Shown: positions 34,240-45,256, numbered from the stretch's first letter. The stretch is 64,000 nt of DNA from Bacillus cytotoxicus (GCF_023715645.1 NZ_JAMBOP010000001.1:1-64000); one strand, 5' to 3'. Translations and numbers: made by a program. The notes: a model not told the origin generated them from the sequence alone.

Positions 34240-35532
34240 TTATGCGTTTTTAATAACTGCTGCGTCCATATTGTTAATAAGAGCATCAGCAAATTCAGAA
34301 CATTTCACTTCAGTTGCACCTTCCATTAGACGTGCGAAGTCATATGTTACCACTTTTGAAGCAATCGTATTTTCTACAGAATTCGTAATTAACTCTGCTG
34401 CTTCATTCCATCCTAAATGTTCTAACATCAATACTCCTGAAAGAAGAACTGAAGATGGATTCACTTTATCTAAACCTGCATATTTTGGAGCTGTACCATG
34501 TGTCGCTTCAAAAATAGCATGTCCAGTAACGTAGTTAATGTTCGCACCAGGTGCAATACCGATGCCGCCAACTTGTGCTGCAAGTGCGTCAGAAATATAA
34601 TCACCATTTAAGTTCATTGTTGCTACAACGTCGAACTCGCGTGGACGTGTTAAGATTTGTTGTAAGAAAATATCAGCAATTGAATCTTTTACGATGATCT
34701 TTCCAGCCGCTTCTGCGTCTGCCATCGCTTTATTCGCAGCGTCTTTTCCTTCTTTCTCAACAATGCGATCATATTCAGCCCAAGTGAACACTTTGTCACC
34801 AAATTCTTGTTCTGCTACTTCATAACCCCAGTTTTTGAAAGCACCTTCTGTAAATTTCATAATGTTACCTTTATGAACGATTGTAACAGAAGCACGTTTT
34901 TCATTAATTGCATATTGAATCGCAGCGCGAACAAGACGCTTTGTACCGTCTTCAGAAATTGGCTTAATACCAAGTCCAGAAGTTTCTGGGAAACGAATTT
35001 TCTTCACACCCATTTCATTTTGTAAAAATGCAAGAAGCTTTTCTACTCCTTCAGAACCTTGTGCATATTCAATACCAGCGTAGATATCCTCTGTATTTTC
35101 ACGGAAAATAACCATATCAGTATCTTCTGGACGCTTAATAGGAGAAGGAACTCCATCAAAATAGCGTACAGGACGTAAACATACGTATAAGTCTAATTCT
35201 TGACGAAGTGCTACGTTTAAAGAACGAATTCCGCCACCAACAGGAGTTGTTAACGGTCCTTTAATTGCGATTAAATATTCGCGAATCATTTCTAACGTTT
35301 CTTCCGGTAGCCACTCACCTGTTTGGTTAAATGCTTTTTCCCCTGCAAGCACTTCTTTCCAAACAATTTTCTTCTCACCATTATATGCTTTTTCAACAGC
35401 TGCTTCTAACACACGAGATGCCGCTGCCCAAATGTCTGGTCCAATTCCATCTCCTTCAATAAAAGGAATGATTGGATTGTTTGGTACGTTCATAACACCA
35501 TTCGTTACGGTAATTTTTTCTCCTGTAGTCAC
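34240..35532 (-). CDS. icd: isocitrate dehydrogenase (NADP)
   Basis: 430 residues from a GTG at 35532 placed after a GGGGGT site; the longer frame up to 35628 and the ATG nearby lack suitable spacing. Start [20 protein letters not shown] aligns with B. subtilis Icd. Substrate-binding residues are in [20 protein letters not shown] (the phosphorylatable-serine loop) and [11 protein letters not shown], coenzyme residues in [21 protein letters not shown]. It oxidises isocitrate to 2-oxoglutarate. The middle gene of citZ-icd-mdh. Confidence 0.97.
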   Translation of the reverse strand: MTTGEKITVTNGVMNVPNNPIIPFIEGDGIGPDIWAAASRVLEAAVEKAYNGEKKIVWKEVLAGEKAFNQTGEWLPEETLEMIREYLIAIKGPLTTPVGGGIRSLNVALRQELDLYVCLRPVRYFDGVPSPIKRPEDTDMVIFRENTEDIYAGIEYAQGSEGVEKLLAFLQNEMGVKKIRFPETSGLGIKPISEDGTKRLVRAAIQYAINEKRASVTIVHKGNIMKFTEGAFKNWGYEVAEQEFGDKVFTWAEYDRIVEKEGKDAANKAMADAEAAGKIIVKDSIADIFLQQILTRPREFDVVATMNLNGDYISDALAAQVGGIGIAPGANINYVTGHAIFEATHGTAPKYAGLDKVNPSSVLLSGVLMLEHLGWNEAAELITNSVENTIASKVVTYDFARLMEGATEVKCSEFADALINNMDAAVIKNA

Positions 35533-35665
35533 TGCGATTACCCCCATGTTTGAAATTTCATAGTATATGAAACTGAGAGGTAAACCCCTCAGTTCAAATC
35601 GTAAATTAAGTTTAAATATTTCAATCATTATATCTTTACGAAAAAGTCAGACTTATGAAAGCGTA

Positions 35666-36784
35666 TTATACTCTTTGTCCGATTGGTACATAGCGTTGGT
35701 TAATCGGACCAGTATAATCTGCGCGCGGACGAATGAGGCGGTTATTTTCATATTGTTCTAGAATATGAGCTAACCAACCAGACATACGACTGACTGCAAA
35801 GATTGGTGTAAATAAATCATGATCAATTCCTAAGCAATGGTACACAGATGCAGAATAAAAATCTACATTTGGTGGAAGCGGTTTTGTTGAAGTTACAAGC
35901 TCCTCAATTTTGATAGACATATTATACCACTTCTCTTGTCCTGTTAGCACGCATAATCGCTTAGACATTTCACGTAAATGTTTTGCACGTGGATCACCAT
36001 TACGGTATACACGATGACCAAAGCCCATAATTTTCACTTTATTCTCAAGTGCATTATGAATATATGATTCTACATTTTCCTCTTCACCAATTTCCATTAG
36101 CATCTTCATTACGTTTTCATTTGCTCCGCCATGAAGTGGTCCTTTTAAAGCACCGATTGCTGCTGTAATACCGGAATATACATCAGAAAGTGTAGCCACG
36201 CAAACACGCGCTGTGAAAGTGGATGCATTTAATTCATGATCCGCATGAAGTACAAGCGCCTTATCAAACGCCTCAATCTCAACTTCATTTGGCTCACGAT
36301 CATTTAACATATATAAGAAGTTTGCAGCTAATGATAAATCTTTACGAGGCTCTACAATCGGTAACCCCTTGCGAATTCTTGCAAATGCTGCAACAAGAGT
36401 TGCAACTTGCGCCTGTAATTTAACCGCTTTCAAATAATTAGATGCTTCATCCATTAATTCAGCACTTTCATCGTACAATGATAACATGGAAATTGCTGTA
36501 CGTAAAACAGACATTGGATGCACCATTGTTAAGTTAGTGTTTTTTAAGTATTCCAATATATCTTTTGGCACTGCTGCATGCTCGGATAACTGTGTTTTTA
36601 ATTCCTCTAGTTCTACTTCATTTGGAAGTTTGCGATGCCATAATAAATATACCACTTCTTCAAATGTAGCATTTTCAGCTAAATCATCAATATTATATCC
36701 CACATAAGTTAATGTATCATCAATAATAGAACTTACAGATGATGTTGTTGCTACTACCCCTTCTAAACCGCGAATAACAGTCAT
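35666..36784 (-). CDS. citZ: citrate synthase II
   Basis: 372 residues. Type II-like Gram-positive citrate synthase joining acetyl-CoA and oxaloacetate. Active-site histidines are in ALKGPLHGGANENVMKML (~220-237) and IMGFGHRVYRNGDPRAKHL (~255-275), the catalytic Asp in PNVDFYSASVYHCLGI (~310). The ATG at 36784 follows AAAGGAGAG; the frame is open for a further 69 codons upstream but that stretch looks non-coding. First gene of citZ-icd-mdh, 133 bases before icd. B. subtilis controls this operon by CcpC and CcpA. Confidence 0.96.
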   Translation of the reverse strand: MTVIRGLEGVVATTSSVSSIIDDTLTYVGYNIDDLAENATFEEVVYLLWHRKLPNEVELEELKTQLSEHAAVPKDILEYLKNTNLTMVHPMSVLRTAISMLSLYDESAELMDEASNYLKAVKLQAQVATLVAAFARIRKGLPIVEPRKDLSLAANFLYMLNDREPNEVEIEAFDKALVLHADHELNASTFTARVCVATLSDVYSGITAAIGALKGPLHGGANENVMKMLMEIGEEENVESYIHNALENKVKIMGFGHRVYRNGDPRAKHLREMSKRLCVLTGQEKWYNMSIKIEELVTSTKPLPPNVDFYSASVYHCLGIDHDLFTPIFAVSRMSGWLAHILEQYENNRLIRPRADYTGPINQRYVPIGQRV

Positions 36785-37212
36785 TATAATCTCTCCTTTT
36801 TCTCGAAATTTCTCCCCAGCCTTATACTTTGTCTCAATAAAATGTGTGTTCCACTGTTCAAGAAAGTGAATGAGCACCCGTTCACCTCTTAAACAAGGGA
36901 AATACACTATGGCACAATCATTACCACATTTACATCTATCTATCGCTCCACACTTTATAGCATGGACGTGAGCTTCTCCCCGAACCCCCACGCCAATAAC
37001 GACACATAGTGAGGAAATATAATTTCGGAGAGCTTACCTATAAAAACAGCATAAAACAATATTAGCAAAATTATTTCATGTTATTTTTATTTTACCTGGT
37101 GTAGGTCTATGCTGTTATGTAACTCAAAGAAGTGCCCTAAATATATTATAAACAATTATCTGACTTTTGTGAATGGATAGAATTCGAAAAATTTATATTA
37201 AAATAAATTTTT
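36785..37212 (-). promoter_or_regulatory. long citZ leader and promoter region
   Basis: 428 bases without a convincing gene. It contains an inverted repeat AACAGCATA (37045-37053) / TATGCTGTT (37108-37116) around a very AT-rich centre that probably includes the promoter and regulator site, then a long presumed untranslated leader. Specific CcpC boxes were not identified. Confidence 0.4.
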
Positions 37213-37674
37213 TTATTTAAACAGCTGTATAATGTTCATCACAGCGTATGCAATTCCTGCTCCAATTAACGGTCCTACCGCTACTCCATTAAATAGTGCC
37301 ACAGCAAGAATTGTCCCAAATACAAGAGCCGTCGTAATGTGTGGATCATGCGCTAAAAGTTGTACACCGCCTTTTGCAATAAGGGCCACAGCAATACCTG
37401 AAGCGAGAGCAATCCAAGCATAATAAGATTTTGTCGCCTCTACAAGCTGCTTAAATCCAATTTCTCCTGTTGCAATTGGAACAAGGACTGCGATTGTAAT
37501 AACAGTAACCCCGAGGTTAATTCCTTTCGTTTGCAAATAAGGGAAAATTTTATCCCCTAAAAATGTCCATTTCAACAAAAATAAAACACTAACCGCTACT
37601 GTTAACGATTGATTTTTCGCGATAAGTCCAACAATAAGAAGTATGAATAAAAATAAAGTTGACTGACTAATCAT
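37213..37674 (-). CDS. ytwI: DUF441/UPF0756 membrane protein
   Basis: 153 residues with four to five hydrophobic helices (SQSTLFLFILLIVGLIAKNQ start; NLGVTVITIAVLVPIATGEIG; VFGTILAVALFNGVAVGPLIGAG). This is the DUF441/UPF0756 family, function unknown. The ATG at 37674 follows AAAGGATG; the frame continues upstream into a bcr1-like repeat but that is accidental. Position near ytvI and citZ matches ytwI of B. subtilis. Confidence 0.85.
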   Translation of the reverse strand: MISQSTLFLFILLIVGLIAKNQSLTVAVSVLFLLKWTFLGDKIFPYLQTKGINLGVTVITIAVLVPIATGEIGFKQLVEATKSYYAWIALASGIAVALIAKGGVQLLAHDPHITTALVFGTILAVALFNGVAVGPLIGAGIAYAVMNIIQLFK

Positions 37675-37713
37675 GATGTCACATCCTTTTTGAAAATAAT
37701 GAAGGGTATTCGA

Positions 37714-37921
37714 ATATATAAATACATTTTGAAAACCTGACATAAAAACCTTTTCTTTTTTTAGATGGGCGAGAGCACCTGGCCATGCATAGGAGCGGGC
37801 AGGGCCTTTTTTTGCCACGTGCCAAGTTTTAAACACAAGGAGCAGGACAGTGGCGGGTTCCTACTTTCTTCATAGCAGGAATCTGTATGTCAAAAATCAA
37901 AATGGATTCAGATATATAAAT
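37714..37921 (-). repeat. bcr1-like repeat, full length, first of a tandem pair
   Basis: ATATATAAATACATTTTG, GGGCGAGAGCACCTGGCCAT, GCGGGCAGGGCC, TTGCCACGTGCC, GACAGTGGCGGGTTCC, then AAATCAAAATGGATTC...ATATATAAAT, where the next copy begins. Confidence 0.75.
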
Positions 37922-38015
37922 CCGTTTTGAAAACCTGTCATAAAACCCTCTTCTTTTTAGATGGGCGAGAGCGTCTGGCCATACATAGAAGCGAGCAGGG
38001 CCTTTTTTGAAATAA
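37912..38015 (-). repeat. bcr1-like repeat, truncated tandem copy
   Basis: Shares the ATATATAAAT junction with the preceding copy and continues through GGGCGAGAGCGTCTGGCC and GCGAGCAGGGCC, then stops. The tandem arrangement suggests insertion into, or slippage at, the repeat end. Confidence 0.7.
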
Positions 38016-38247
38016 AAAAGGAATTTACCCTTCAAATAGCGAATCGTTTCCATTTATATCAAAAGTGAGTCCTTTCCTTTTCTTTCTTATAAGAAAAAGG
38101 TAAAATAAGAAAGAAAAAACCTATATTACATCATACCATTTACAGAAGGGGCATGAAAGTATCTCATCATTTGATGGATATTTCCAAGTGAGTCATTACA
38201 CAAGCTTCAATCATACGTAACATTTTTATAGAGGAGGGAAAACACCT

Positions 38248-39354
38248 TTGAATCGAAATTCACTCTACATAGCACTTCGACTTCTCTTTGTTATTGTAGC
38301 AACTATTTTAGGTATATGCGCACTTTTGTATATATCAGGTCTTGTCTACCCATTTATTATTGCTTTTGCAATTGCATATTTGATCAATCCAGTTGTAAAT
38401 TTTCTCGATCGAAAACTACGATTTCCTCGTGCTTTGTCTGTACTTATTAGCCTCATTCTTGTGTTTGGCGCCATTGTTGGGCTCGTTACGTATCTTGTAA
38501 CAGAAGCGATTTCCGCAACAACATATTTGTTACAAATCGTACCGGAGAAATTCCCGTCTCTAGTTCAATATTTACAGGAATTTGCTCTTGCTAATATTAT
38601 GCCACTCTACAACGATTTAATCGCTAAGTTTAACCATCTCGGTGCAACACAACAAAGTACGATTACAACAAACATTCAAAATCTCGGTGCAGAAGCAACG
38701 CAGCAAATGAAATCTATTTTGACAGCCATTATAAGCGGATTAACAAATTTCATTAGCGCTCTTCCAACCACCTTAACCGTTCTCGTATTCGTCTTGTTGG
38801 CTACTTTCTTTATTAGTTATGACTGGCACCGTCTTGCTCGTAAAATAGAAAACTTATTGCCGAATCGATTACACGGTTATGGAAAAACAATTTTTGTGGA
38901 CTTACGAAAAGCTTTGTTCGGATTTGTAAAAGCTCAATTTACACTCATATCCATGACAACAATTATCGTTCTAATCGGCCTATTAATTTTGCGTGTACCG
39001 TATGCAATTACGATTGCCCTTGTGACAGGAGTTGTTGATTTACTTCCATACTTAGGAACAGGTACTGTTTTTGTCCCATGGATCCTTTATGTATTCTTTA
39101 CAGGAGATACCGCCTTCGCACTTGGTTTACTCATTTTATATATCGTCGTCATTGTACAGCGTCAATTTATGGAACCAAAGGTATTATCATCTAACATCGG
39201 ACTTGATCCACTACCAACATTATTTTCTTTATTTATCGGATTTAAACTATTTGGTTTTTTAGGATTAATTATCGGTCCTGTAACACTCGTTTTATTAAAT
39301 ACATTGCATAAAGCAAATGTATTTAAAGACCTTTGGAAGTTTATAAAAGGATAA
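38248..39354 (+). CDS. ytvI: sporulation integral membrane protein YtvI (AI-2E transporter family)
   Basis: 368 residues, seven to eight helices typical of the AI-2E/PerM permease superfamily: N-terminal pair (10-60), a central soluble segment (110-165), and C-terminal bundle with GVVDLLPYLGTGTVFVPW and VQRQFMEPKVLSSNIGLDPL, both diagnostic. TTG start at 38248 follows GAGGAGGG. In B. subtilis YtvI is a sporulation membrane protein. Signal transport is not implied. A small mobile element begins four bases beyond its region downstream of the stop. Confidence 0.9.
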   Translation: MNRNSLYIALRLLFVIVATILGICALLYISGLVYPFIIAFAIAYLINPVVNFLDRKLRFPRALSVLISLILVFGAIVGLVTYLVTEAISATTYLLQIVPEKFPSLVQYLQEFALANIMPLYNDLIAKFNHLGATQQSTITTNIQNLGAEATQQMKSILTAIISGLTNFISALPTTLTVLVFVLLATFFISYDWHRLARKIENLLPNRLHGYGKTIFVDLRKALFGFVKAQFTLISMTTIIVLIGLLILRVPYAITIALVTGVVDLLPYLGTGTVFVPWILYVFFTGDTAFALGLLILYIVVIVQRQFMEPKVLSSNIGLDPLPTLFSLFIGFKLFGFLGLIIGPVTLVLLNTLHKANVFKDLWKFIKG

Positions 39355-39366
39355 ATGGACTCACTA

Positions 39367-39440
39367 GTAACTACTTAGTCGCTTTATGAAAAAAAGCAGA
39401 AAAGCATTTTTTTAAATGAAATGTTTGGCTGAATAGTTAT
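39367..39440 (-). mobile_element. TIR element D, 74-bp core-less copy
   Basis: Same ends as elements A-C (GTAACTACTTAGTC left; CTGAATAGTTAT right) with flanks ACTCACTA and CCTCACTA (7 of 8). The inside matches only the outer arms of element A in reverse: GCAGAAAAGCATTTTTTTAA, then GAAATGT. The bcr1-like core is missing. Confidence 0.75.
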
Positions 39441-39472
39441 CCTCACTATATAAAAGAACACCTAAAACAAGG

Positions 39473-39611
39473 GAGGGCACTGAAAAACTGTCCACTTTGA
39501 GTAAGTAATAGAACTCCCATCAATATATAGCCAACAAAAAGAAGATAATCCCCTATATACAGTAGGTGGTTATCTTCTTTTTCTCTTTTAAGGGACTTTT
39601 TCAGTGGCCTC
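39473..39611. mobile_element. 139-bp miniature inverted-repeat element
   Basis: Ends GAGGGCACTGAAAAA and the complement of GAGGCCACTGAAAAA (14 of 15 identical). The 9-bp direct repeat AAAACAAGG flanks both sides (39464-39472, 39612-39620). It contains a hairpin AAAAGAAGATAA/TTATCTTCTTTT and no gene. The ends and duplication length resemble IS4-type elements; the parent is unknown. Confidence 0.75.
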
Positions 39612-39721
39612 AAAACAAGGAGAGATTTCTCTTTGTTTTTTTATTTACAACAATGGATAAATATACTATATTTCTCTTCCTTTTTCTACAATTGAATAAA
39701 TATACATTTGCTGTTTCGACA

Positions 39722-39765
39722 AAAAATAACGCTTGAAGAGTTTTTCTCTCTCAAGCGTTATTTTT
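39722..39765 (-). terminator. fxsA terminator
   Basis: AAAAATAACGCTTGA pairs exactly with TCAAGCGTTATTTTT; it overlaps the last codons of fxsA. Confidence 0.85.
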
Positions 39766-40156
39766 GCACGATAATTGTATTGTTTCGATTTATTTTTCGT
39801 TCCATCCATTTGATTATCATATATTTCACCGGTTTTCTCGCTGCCGGAATCAAGAAAACGATTCCTACACAATCTGTTATATAGCCAGGAACCATTAAAA
39901 GTATACCGCCAACAAAAATACAAATCGCATCCAATACTGCATCGCCTGGAAGTTCCCCTCTACTAAGCCGATATTGAATCTCTCTCCATACTGCTAATCC
40001 TTGTCGCTTCGCTATATATGCCCCAATGATACTCGTTAGCATGATCACACAAAATGTCGGCCATAACCCAAGCCACTGGCTCGATCCGATTAACACCGTA
40101 ATTTCTAGTGCCGGAATTAAAATAAGCAAAAAGAGAAACACTTTCATTCCACTCAC
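39758..40156 (-). CDS. fxsA: FxsA family membrane protein
   Basis: 132 residues with three to four membrane segments and a basic tail. The family pattern is visible: LLILIPALEITVLIGSSQWLG, MLTSIIGAYIAKRQGLAVWR and ILLMVPGYITDCVGIVFLIP. In E. coli FxsA relieves exclusion of phage T7 by the F plasmid; the cellular role is unclear. ATG follows GAGGTGAG. It is monocistronic between ytvI and pyk, as in B. subtilis (ytzA). Confidence 0.88.
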   Translation of the reverse strand: MSGMKVFLFLLILIPALEITVLIGSSQWLGLWPTFCVIMLTSIIGAYIAKRQGLAVWREIQYRLSRGELPGDAVLDAICIFVGGILLMVPGYITDCVGIVFLIPAARKPVKYMIIKWMERKINRNNTIIVQK

Positions 40157-40177
40157 CTCTTTTTCTATTTAGTCTTT

Positions 40178-40320
40178 CAACACCTAACTTGCTGTTACGT
40201 AAAACAAAAGATGATACGCTACTCGCTTGTTCCCTTTGTTTTCACATTACCCGTGGCAGAAAAGGGGCTAACCGCTTCTATACATGGCCAGACGCTCTCT
40301 CCAACCCCTAAGGTTTTACG
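40178..40320 (+). repeat. bcr1-like repeat, tandem copy 1
   Basis: TTCAACACCTAACTTGCTGT, TTCCCTTTGTTTTCAC, GTGGCAGAAA, CTAACCGCTTCTATACATGG, CCAGACGCTCTCTCC. It shares its start and whole layout with the copy that follows. Confidence 0.75.
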
Positions 40321-40326
40321 CCATTT

Positions 40327-40482
40327 TTCAACACCTAACTTACCGTTACGTAAAACAAAAAGTGATACACTACTCGTTCGCTCCCTTTGTTTTAAACTTC
40401 GCACGTGGCAGAAAAGAGCTCTGACCGCTTCTATGCATGGCCAGACGCTCTCTCCAATCCTAAAAAAAGAGGTTTTTTTGTA
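40327..40482 (+). repeat. bcr1-like repeat, tandem copy 2
   Basis: TTCAACACCTAACTTACCGT, CTCCCTTTGTTTTAAAC, GTGGCAGAAA, CTGACCGCTTCTATGCATGG, CCAGACGCTCTCTCC. The pair forms a direct duplication about 149 bases apart, next to the pyk end. Confidence 0.75.
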
Positions 40483-40524
40483 AAAAAAAGAGAAGGATCC
40501 GCATCCTTCCCCACATATTATTAC

Positions 40525-42282
40525 TTATAGCACTTCCGCATGTCCATTATATACAATTCCACGTGCCGCATCAACTGTTACTTCTTGGCCACTTTTTAGC
40601 GTAGCAGTTGCAGTTGTTACACCAACGATAACTGGAATACCGATTGATACACCAACAACCGCTGCATGGCTTGTTAAACCGCCTTCTTCTACAACAAGTG
40701 CTGCTGCTTTTTCAATCGCAGGAATCATGTCTTTATCAGTGCTTATTGTAACAAGAACAGAACCTTCTGTTACGTTCGCTAATGCTTCTTCAGCTGTTTT
40801 CGCTACAACAACTTTACCTTTTGCCGATTTACGACCAATCCCTTGTCCTTTAGCGATTTCTTCGCCAACAACATGGATTTTCATTAAGTTTGTTGTGCCA
40901 GTTTCAGCAAGTGGTACACCAGCAGTGATTACAACTGTATCACCAAGACCGATCATCTCTGCATCCATAGCTGTTTGAATTGCCGTTTCTAACATTTCAT
41001 CTGTAGATTTCGCTTTTTCTTCTGCTATAAATGCTTGTACACCCCAAGATAGTGCCAGACGACGACATACTTGTTCATTAGATGTTACAGCTACAATTGG
41101 AGATTTCGGACGATATTTAGAAATCATTTTTGCAGTATAACCACTTTCTGTAGGAGCTACAATTGCCGCTACATCAAGCGCAAGCGCTGTATGTGCAACA
41201 GATTGGCTAATTGCATCTGTAATTGTGCTAGATTGCTCTTTAAGACGTTTTTGGAACATATCTTCGTATTGCAGTGATTTCTCAACACGAATCGCAATGT
41301 TTGCCATCATTTGTACTGATTCAAGCGGGTATAAACCTGCTGCTGTTTCACCAGAAAGCATGATTGCATCTGTACCATCGAAAATAGCATTCGCTACGTC
41401 ACTTGCTTCTGCGCGTGTTGGACGAGGGTTACGTTGCATAGAATCTAGCATTTGCGTTGCAGTGATAACTGGCTTTCCTAGTACGTTACATTTTTTAATT
41501 AGACGTTTTTGCACTAACGGTACTTCTTCTGGTGGAATTTCTACACCCATGTCACCGCGCGCTACCATTAAACCGTCAGAAACTTCTAGAATAGAATCGA
41601 TATTATCGATACCTTCTTGGTTCTCGATTTTTGGAATAATTTGAATGTACCCTGCGCCGTGTGCTTCTAATAGCTCACGAATTTCTAATACGTCAGATGC
41701 TTTACGTACGAAAGATGCCGCAATAAAGTCAACGCCTTGCTCGATACCGAAGACGATATCTTGAATATCTTTTTCTGTAATACCAGGAAGCTTAATGCTT
41801 ACGTTCGGTACGTTAACACCTTTTTTATTTTTTACCATACCGCTGTTTAATACTTTTGTGCGGATATCACCGTTTGCTTTTTCAATTACTTTTAACTCAA
41901 TAAGACCGTCATCAATTAGAATGCGAGAACCTGGGTCTACATCGTCATAAAGTCCTGCGTAAGTTACAGAAAACTTCTCAGCAGTTCCTAACACTTGCTC
42001 TGTAGAAATAATAACTTCTTCACCTGTTTTTAGTTCAGCTTGTCCGTCTACAAAGTCATGTGTACGAATTTCTGGACCTTTTGTATCAAGTAAGATTGCT
42101 ACAGTTTTACCTGTTTTCTTTGCAGCCTCACGAATCGTTTGAATGCGTAATCCATGCTCCTCATGACTACCGTGAGAGAAGTTTAAACGACAAACGTTCA
42201 TACCCGCTCCGATTAATTGTTCTAACTTCTCAATACTTTCACTAGCGGGACCGATTGTACATACAATTTTAGTTTTGCGCAT
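40525..42282 (-). CDS. pyk: pyruvate kinase
   Basis: 585 residues. Glycolytic enzyme making pyruvate and ATP from PEP and ADP. N-terminal barrel: [26 protein letters not shown], the catalytic [19 protein letters not shown] and [20 protein letters not shown] motifs. The C-terminal ~110 residues add a PEP-utiliser-like domain ([21 protein letters not shown]) typical of Bacillus Pyk. The ATG at 42282 follows TGGAGGTG; an in-frame ATG at 42321 has none. It follows pfkA by 54 bases in an operon, with a cre-like site between. Confidence 0.97.
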   Translation of the reverse strand: MRKTKIVCTIGPASESIEKLEQLIGAGMNVCRLNFSHGSHEEHGLRIQTIREAAKKTGKTVAILLDTKGPEIRTHDFVDGQAELKTGEEVIISTEQVLGTAEKFSVTYAGLYDDVDPGSRILIDDGLIELKVIEKANGDIRTKVLNSGMVKNKKGVNVPNVSIKLPGITEKDIQDIVFGIEQGVDFIAASFVRKASDVLEIRELLEAHGAGYIQIIPKIENQEGIDNIDSILEVSDGLMVARGDMGVEIPPEEVPLVQKRLIKKCNVLGKPVITATQMLDSMQRNPRPTRAEASDVANAIFDGTDAIMLSGETAAGLYPLESVQMMANIAIRVEKSLQYEDMFQKRLKEQSSTITDAISQSVAHTALALDVAAIVAPTESGYTAKMISKYRPKSPIVAVTSNEQVCRRLALSWGVQAFIAEEKAKSTDEMLETAIQTAMDAEMIGLGDTVVITAGVPLAETGTTNLMKIHVVGEEIAKGQGIGRKSAKGKVVVAKTAEEALANVTEGSVLVTISTDKDMIPAIEKAAALVVEEGGLTSHAAVVGVSIGIPVIVGVTTATATLKSGQEVTVDAARGIVYNGHAEVL

Positions 42283-42302
42283 ACCGCACCTCCATAGATT
42301 TA

Positions 42303-42316
42303 TGAAAACGTTACCA
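42303..42316. promoter_or_regulatory. cre-like site between pfkA and pyk
   Basis: TGAAAACGTTACCA fits the CcpA operator consensus TGNNANCGNTNNCA. It lies 20 bases before the pyk start, inside the pfkA-pyk transcript, where CcpA could act as a roadblock or as an activator of an internal promoter. Confidence 0.55.
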
Positions 42317-42336
42317 TTCACTTAATATTACACCAA

Positions 42337-43302
<966 letters not shown>

Positions 43303-43424
43303 TCACCTCATAAAGATTATTTACCCTATAATAAAATAACATGAAAAAACATGAAATTACAATGGAGAAGATGTGTCTTTTCATAAGAAAAACGTGCATT
43401 CGCGAGATGGAACGCACGCTTTTT

Positions 43425-44399
43425 CTATTTTACCCCAATGGAAGCGTTTGAAAACGAAACTTGCCCAATTTTCATATATTTTTTATAGCGATTTTCGACT
43501 AGTTGCTCGTTCGAAACGCCTTTTAATTGTTCAAATGTTTTTTGCAGAATAAGATTTATATATTCCGCTTGCTTCACTACGTTACGGTGTGCACCGCCGC
43601 GAGCTTCTGGAATAATTTCATCAATGACACCTAATTCTTTCAAATTAGCCGCTGTGATTTTCATCGCTTCTGCCGCTTCCTTTGATTTCGAAGCATCTTT
43701 CCAAAGAATTGCCGCTGCTCCTTCAGGCGTAATAACCGAATATGTGGAGTTTTCTAGCATGTGTACATAATTACCTACACCAAGTCCTAACGCACCGCCA
43801 CTTCCACCTTCACCAATTACAATGCAAATAACAGGTACAGTCAGTCCAGCCATTTCAAATAAATTGCGCGCAATTGCTTCACTTTGTCCACGCTCTTCAG
43901 CTGCTTTTCCTGGATATGCACCTTTTGTATCAATAAAACAGATGATTGGACGATTAAATTTTTCAGCTTGCTTCATAAGACGCAATGCTTTACGATATCC
44001 TTCTGGATGAGGCATTCCGAAATTACGGCGAATATTTTCTTTCGTATCTTTCCCGCGTTGATGACCAATGATTGTAACAGGCATCCCGTTATATTTCGCA
44101 ATCCCGCCAACAATTGCTGCATCATCGCCAAATAATCGATCTCCGTGACATTCGAAAAAATCCGTAAATAAAAGCTCAATGTAATCCAGTGTTGTCGGTC
44201 TTTCAGCATGACGAGCAATTTGAACACGGTCCCACACTTTCATGTTCTCATATATTTCTTCTTCTAAATGCTCTAATTTGCCTTCTAAGATATGAATCTC
44301 TTCACTGAAGTCCATCTGGCTATTTTTCGTATATTCTTTTAACTCGCTAATTTTATTTCTTAGCTCAACAACTGGTTTTTCAAATTCTAATTCTGCCAT
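43425..44399 (-). CDS. accA: acetyl-CoA carboxylase carboxyltransferase subunit alpha
   Basis: 324 residues. Crotonase-like fold; [38 protein letters not shown] and the oxyanion-hole region [21 protein letters not shown] are characteristic. With AccD it transfers the carboxyl group from biotin on AccB to acetyl-CoA, forming malonyl-CoA. Its start overlaps the end of accD by 13 bases, a tight translational coupling. ATG start. Confidence 0.97.
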   Translation of the reverse strand: MAELEFEKPVVELRNKISELKEYTKNSQMDFSEEIHILEGKLEHLEEEIYENMKVWDRVQIARHAERPTTLDYIELLFTDFFECHGDRLFGDDAAIVGGIAKYNGMPVTIIGHQRGKDTKENIRRNFGMPHPEGYRKALRLMKQAEKFNRPIICFIDTKGAYPGKAAEERGQSEAIARNLFEMAGLTVPVICIVIGEGGSGGALGLGVGNYVHMLENSTYSVITPEGAAAILWKDASKSKEAAEAMKITAANLKELGVIDEIIPEARGGAHRNVVKQAEYINLILQKTFEQLKGVSNEQLVENRYKKYMKIGQVSFSNASIGVK

Positions 44400-45256
44400 G
44401 ACGCCACTTCCTCCCCTTGATGAACTTCTAAAATCTTACGGAGCGTGTCTCTCATATCATTGCGATGCACGACTGCATCTAATTGTCCGTGATCTAATAA
44501 AAACTCTGCCGTTTGGAAATCCTCTGGCAATTCTTCACGAACTGTTTGTTCAATTACACGACGACCAGCAAACCCAATTAAAGCACCAGGTTCAGCTAGA
44601 TTGTAATCACCAAGTGAAGCAAAGCTCGCAGAAACTCCGCCTGTCGTTGGGTGCGTCATAATTGAAATGAATAAACCACCTGCATTGCTATGTCTTTTCA
44701 AAGCTACACTTGTCTTCGCCATTTGCATTAAGCTTAAAATACCCTCTTGCATACGAGCTCCGCCTGATGCAGTAAAAATAAGAAACGGCGCTTTCATTTC
44801 ATATGCTTTTTCAACTGCACGCGCAATTTTTTCACCTACAACAGAGCCCATGCTTCCCATTCGAAACCTTGAATCCATAACCGCAACAACAACCAGCATA
44901 TCCTCAATTGTTCCTTCTCCTGTCACAACCGCTTCATTTAATCCAGTTTTTTTACGATCACTCTCAAGTTTTTCCTCATAGCTAGGGAATTGAAGCGGGT
45001 TTGCCGAAATCATTTCTTTGTGATATTCACGAAATGAGTTTTCATCTAACAAACTTTCAAGGCGCTCCCATGCATTCATCGGGTGATGATAGCCACAGTT
45101 CACACATACTTTTAAATTTTTCAGAAGTTCTTTCGTGTACATGATTTTTTTACATTTCGGACATTTTGTCATGACACCGTCCGGTACATCTTTTCGTACC
45201 TGCTCTGAAGGAATTGCAGCATACTTTTTCTTTTTTAGGAATAAATCTCGTAGCAA
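44387..45256 (-). CDS. accD: acetyl-CoA carboxylase carboxyltransferase subunit beta
   Basis: 289 residues. N-terminal zinc ribbon with CPKCKK (~32) and [17 protein letters not shown] (~51) followed by the carboxyltransferase domain ([60 protein letters not shown]). It pairs with AccA. The gene is the first of accD-accA-pfkA-pyk. ATG follows AAAGGAGGGT. Confidence 0.97.
   Translation of the reverse strand: MLRDLFLKKKKYAAIPSEQVRKDVPDGVMTKCPKCKKIMYTKELLKNLKVCVNCGYHHPMNAWERLESLLDENSFREYHKEMISANPLQFPSYEEKLESDRKKTGLNEAVVTGEGTIEDMLVVVAVMDSRFRMGSMGSVVGEKIARAVEKAYEMKAPFLIFTASGGARMQEGILSLMQMAKTSVALKRHSNAGGLFISIMTHPTTGGVSASFASLGDYNLAEPGALIGFAGRRVIEQTVREELPEDFQTAEFLLDHGQLDAVVHRNDMRDTLRKILEVHQGEEVASWQN

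Noticed and set aside
36785-36991. N-terminal extension of citrate synthase
   Set aside because: The frame is open, but the residues (rich in Cys, His and Arg) look non-coding and the ATG at 36784 has a proper ribosome site and family-like length.
37675-37836. N-terminal extension of the DUF441 protein
   Set aside because: The upstream frame runs through a bcr1-like repeat and lacks a ribosome site.
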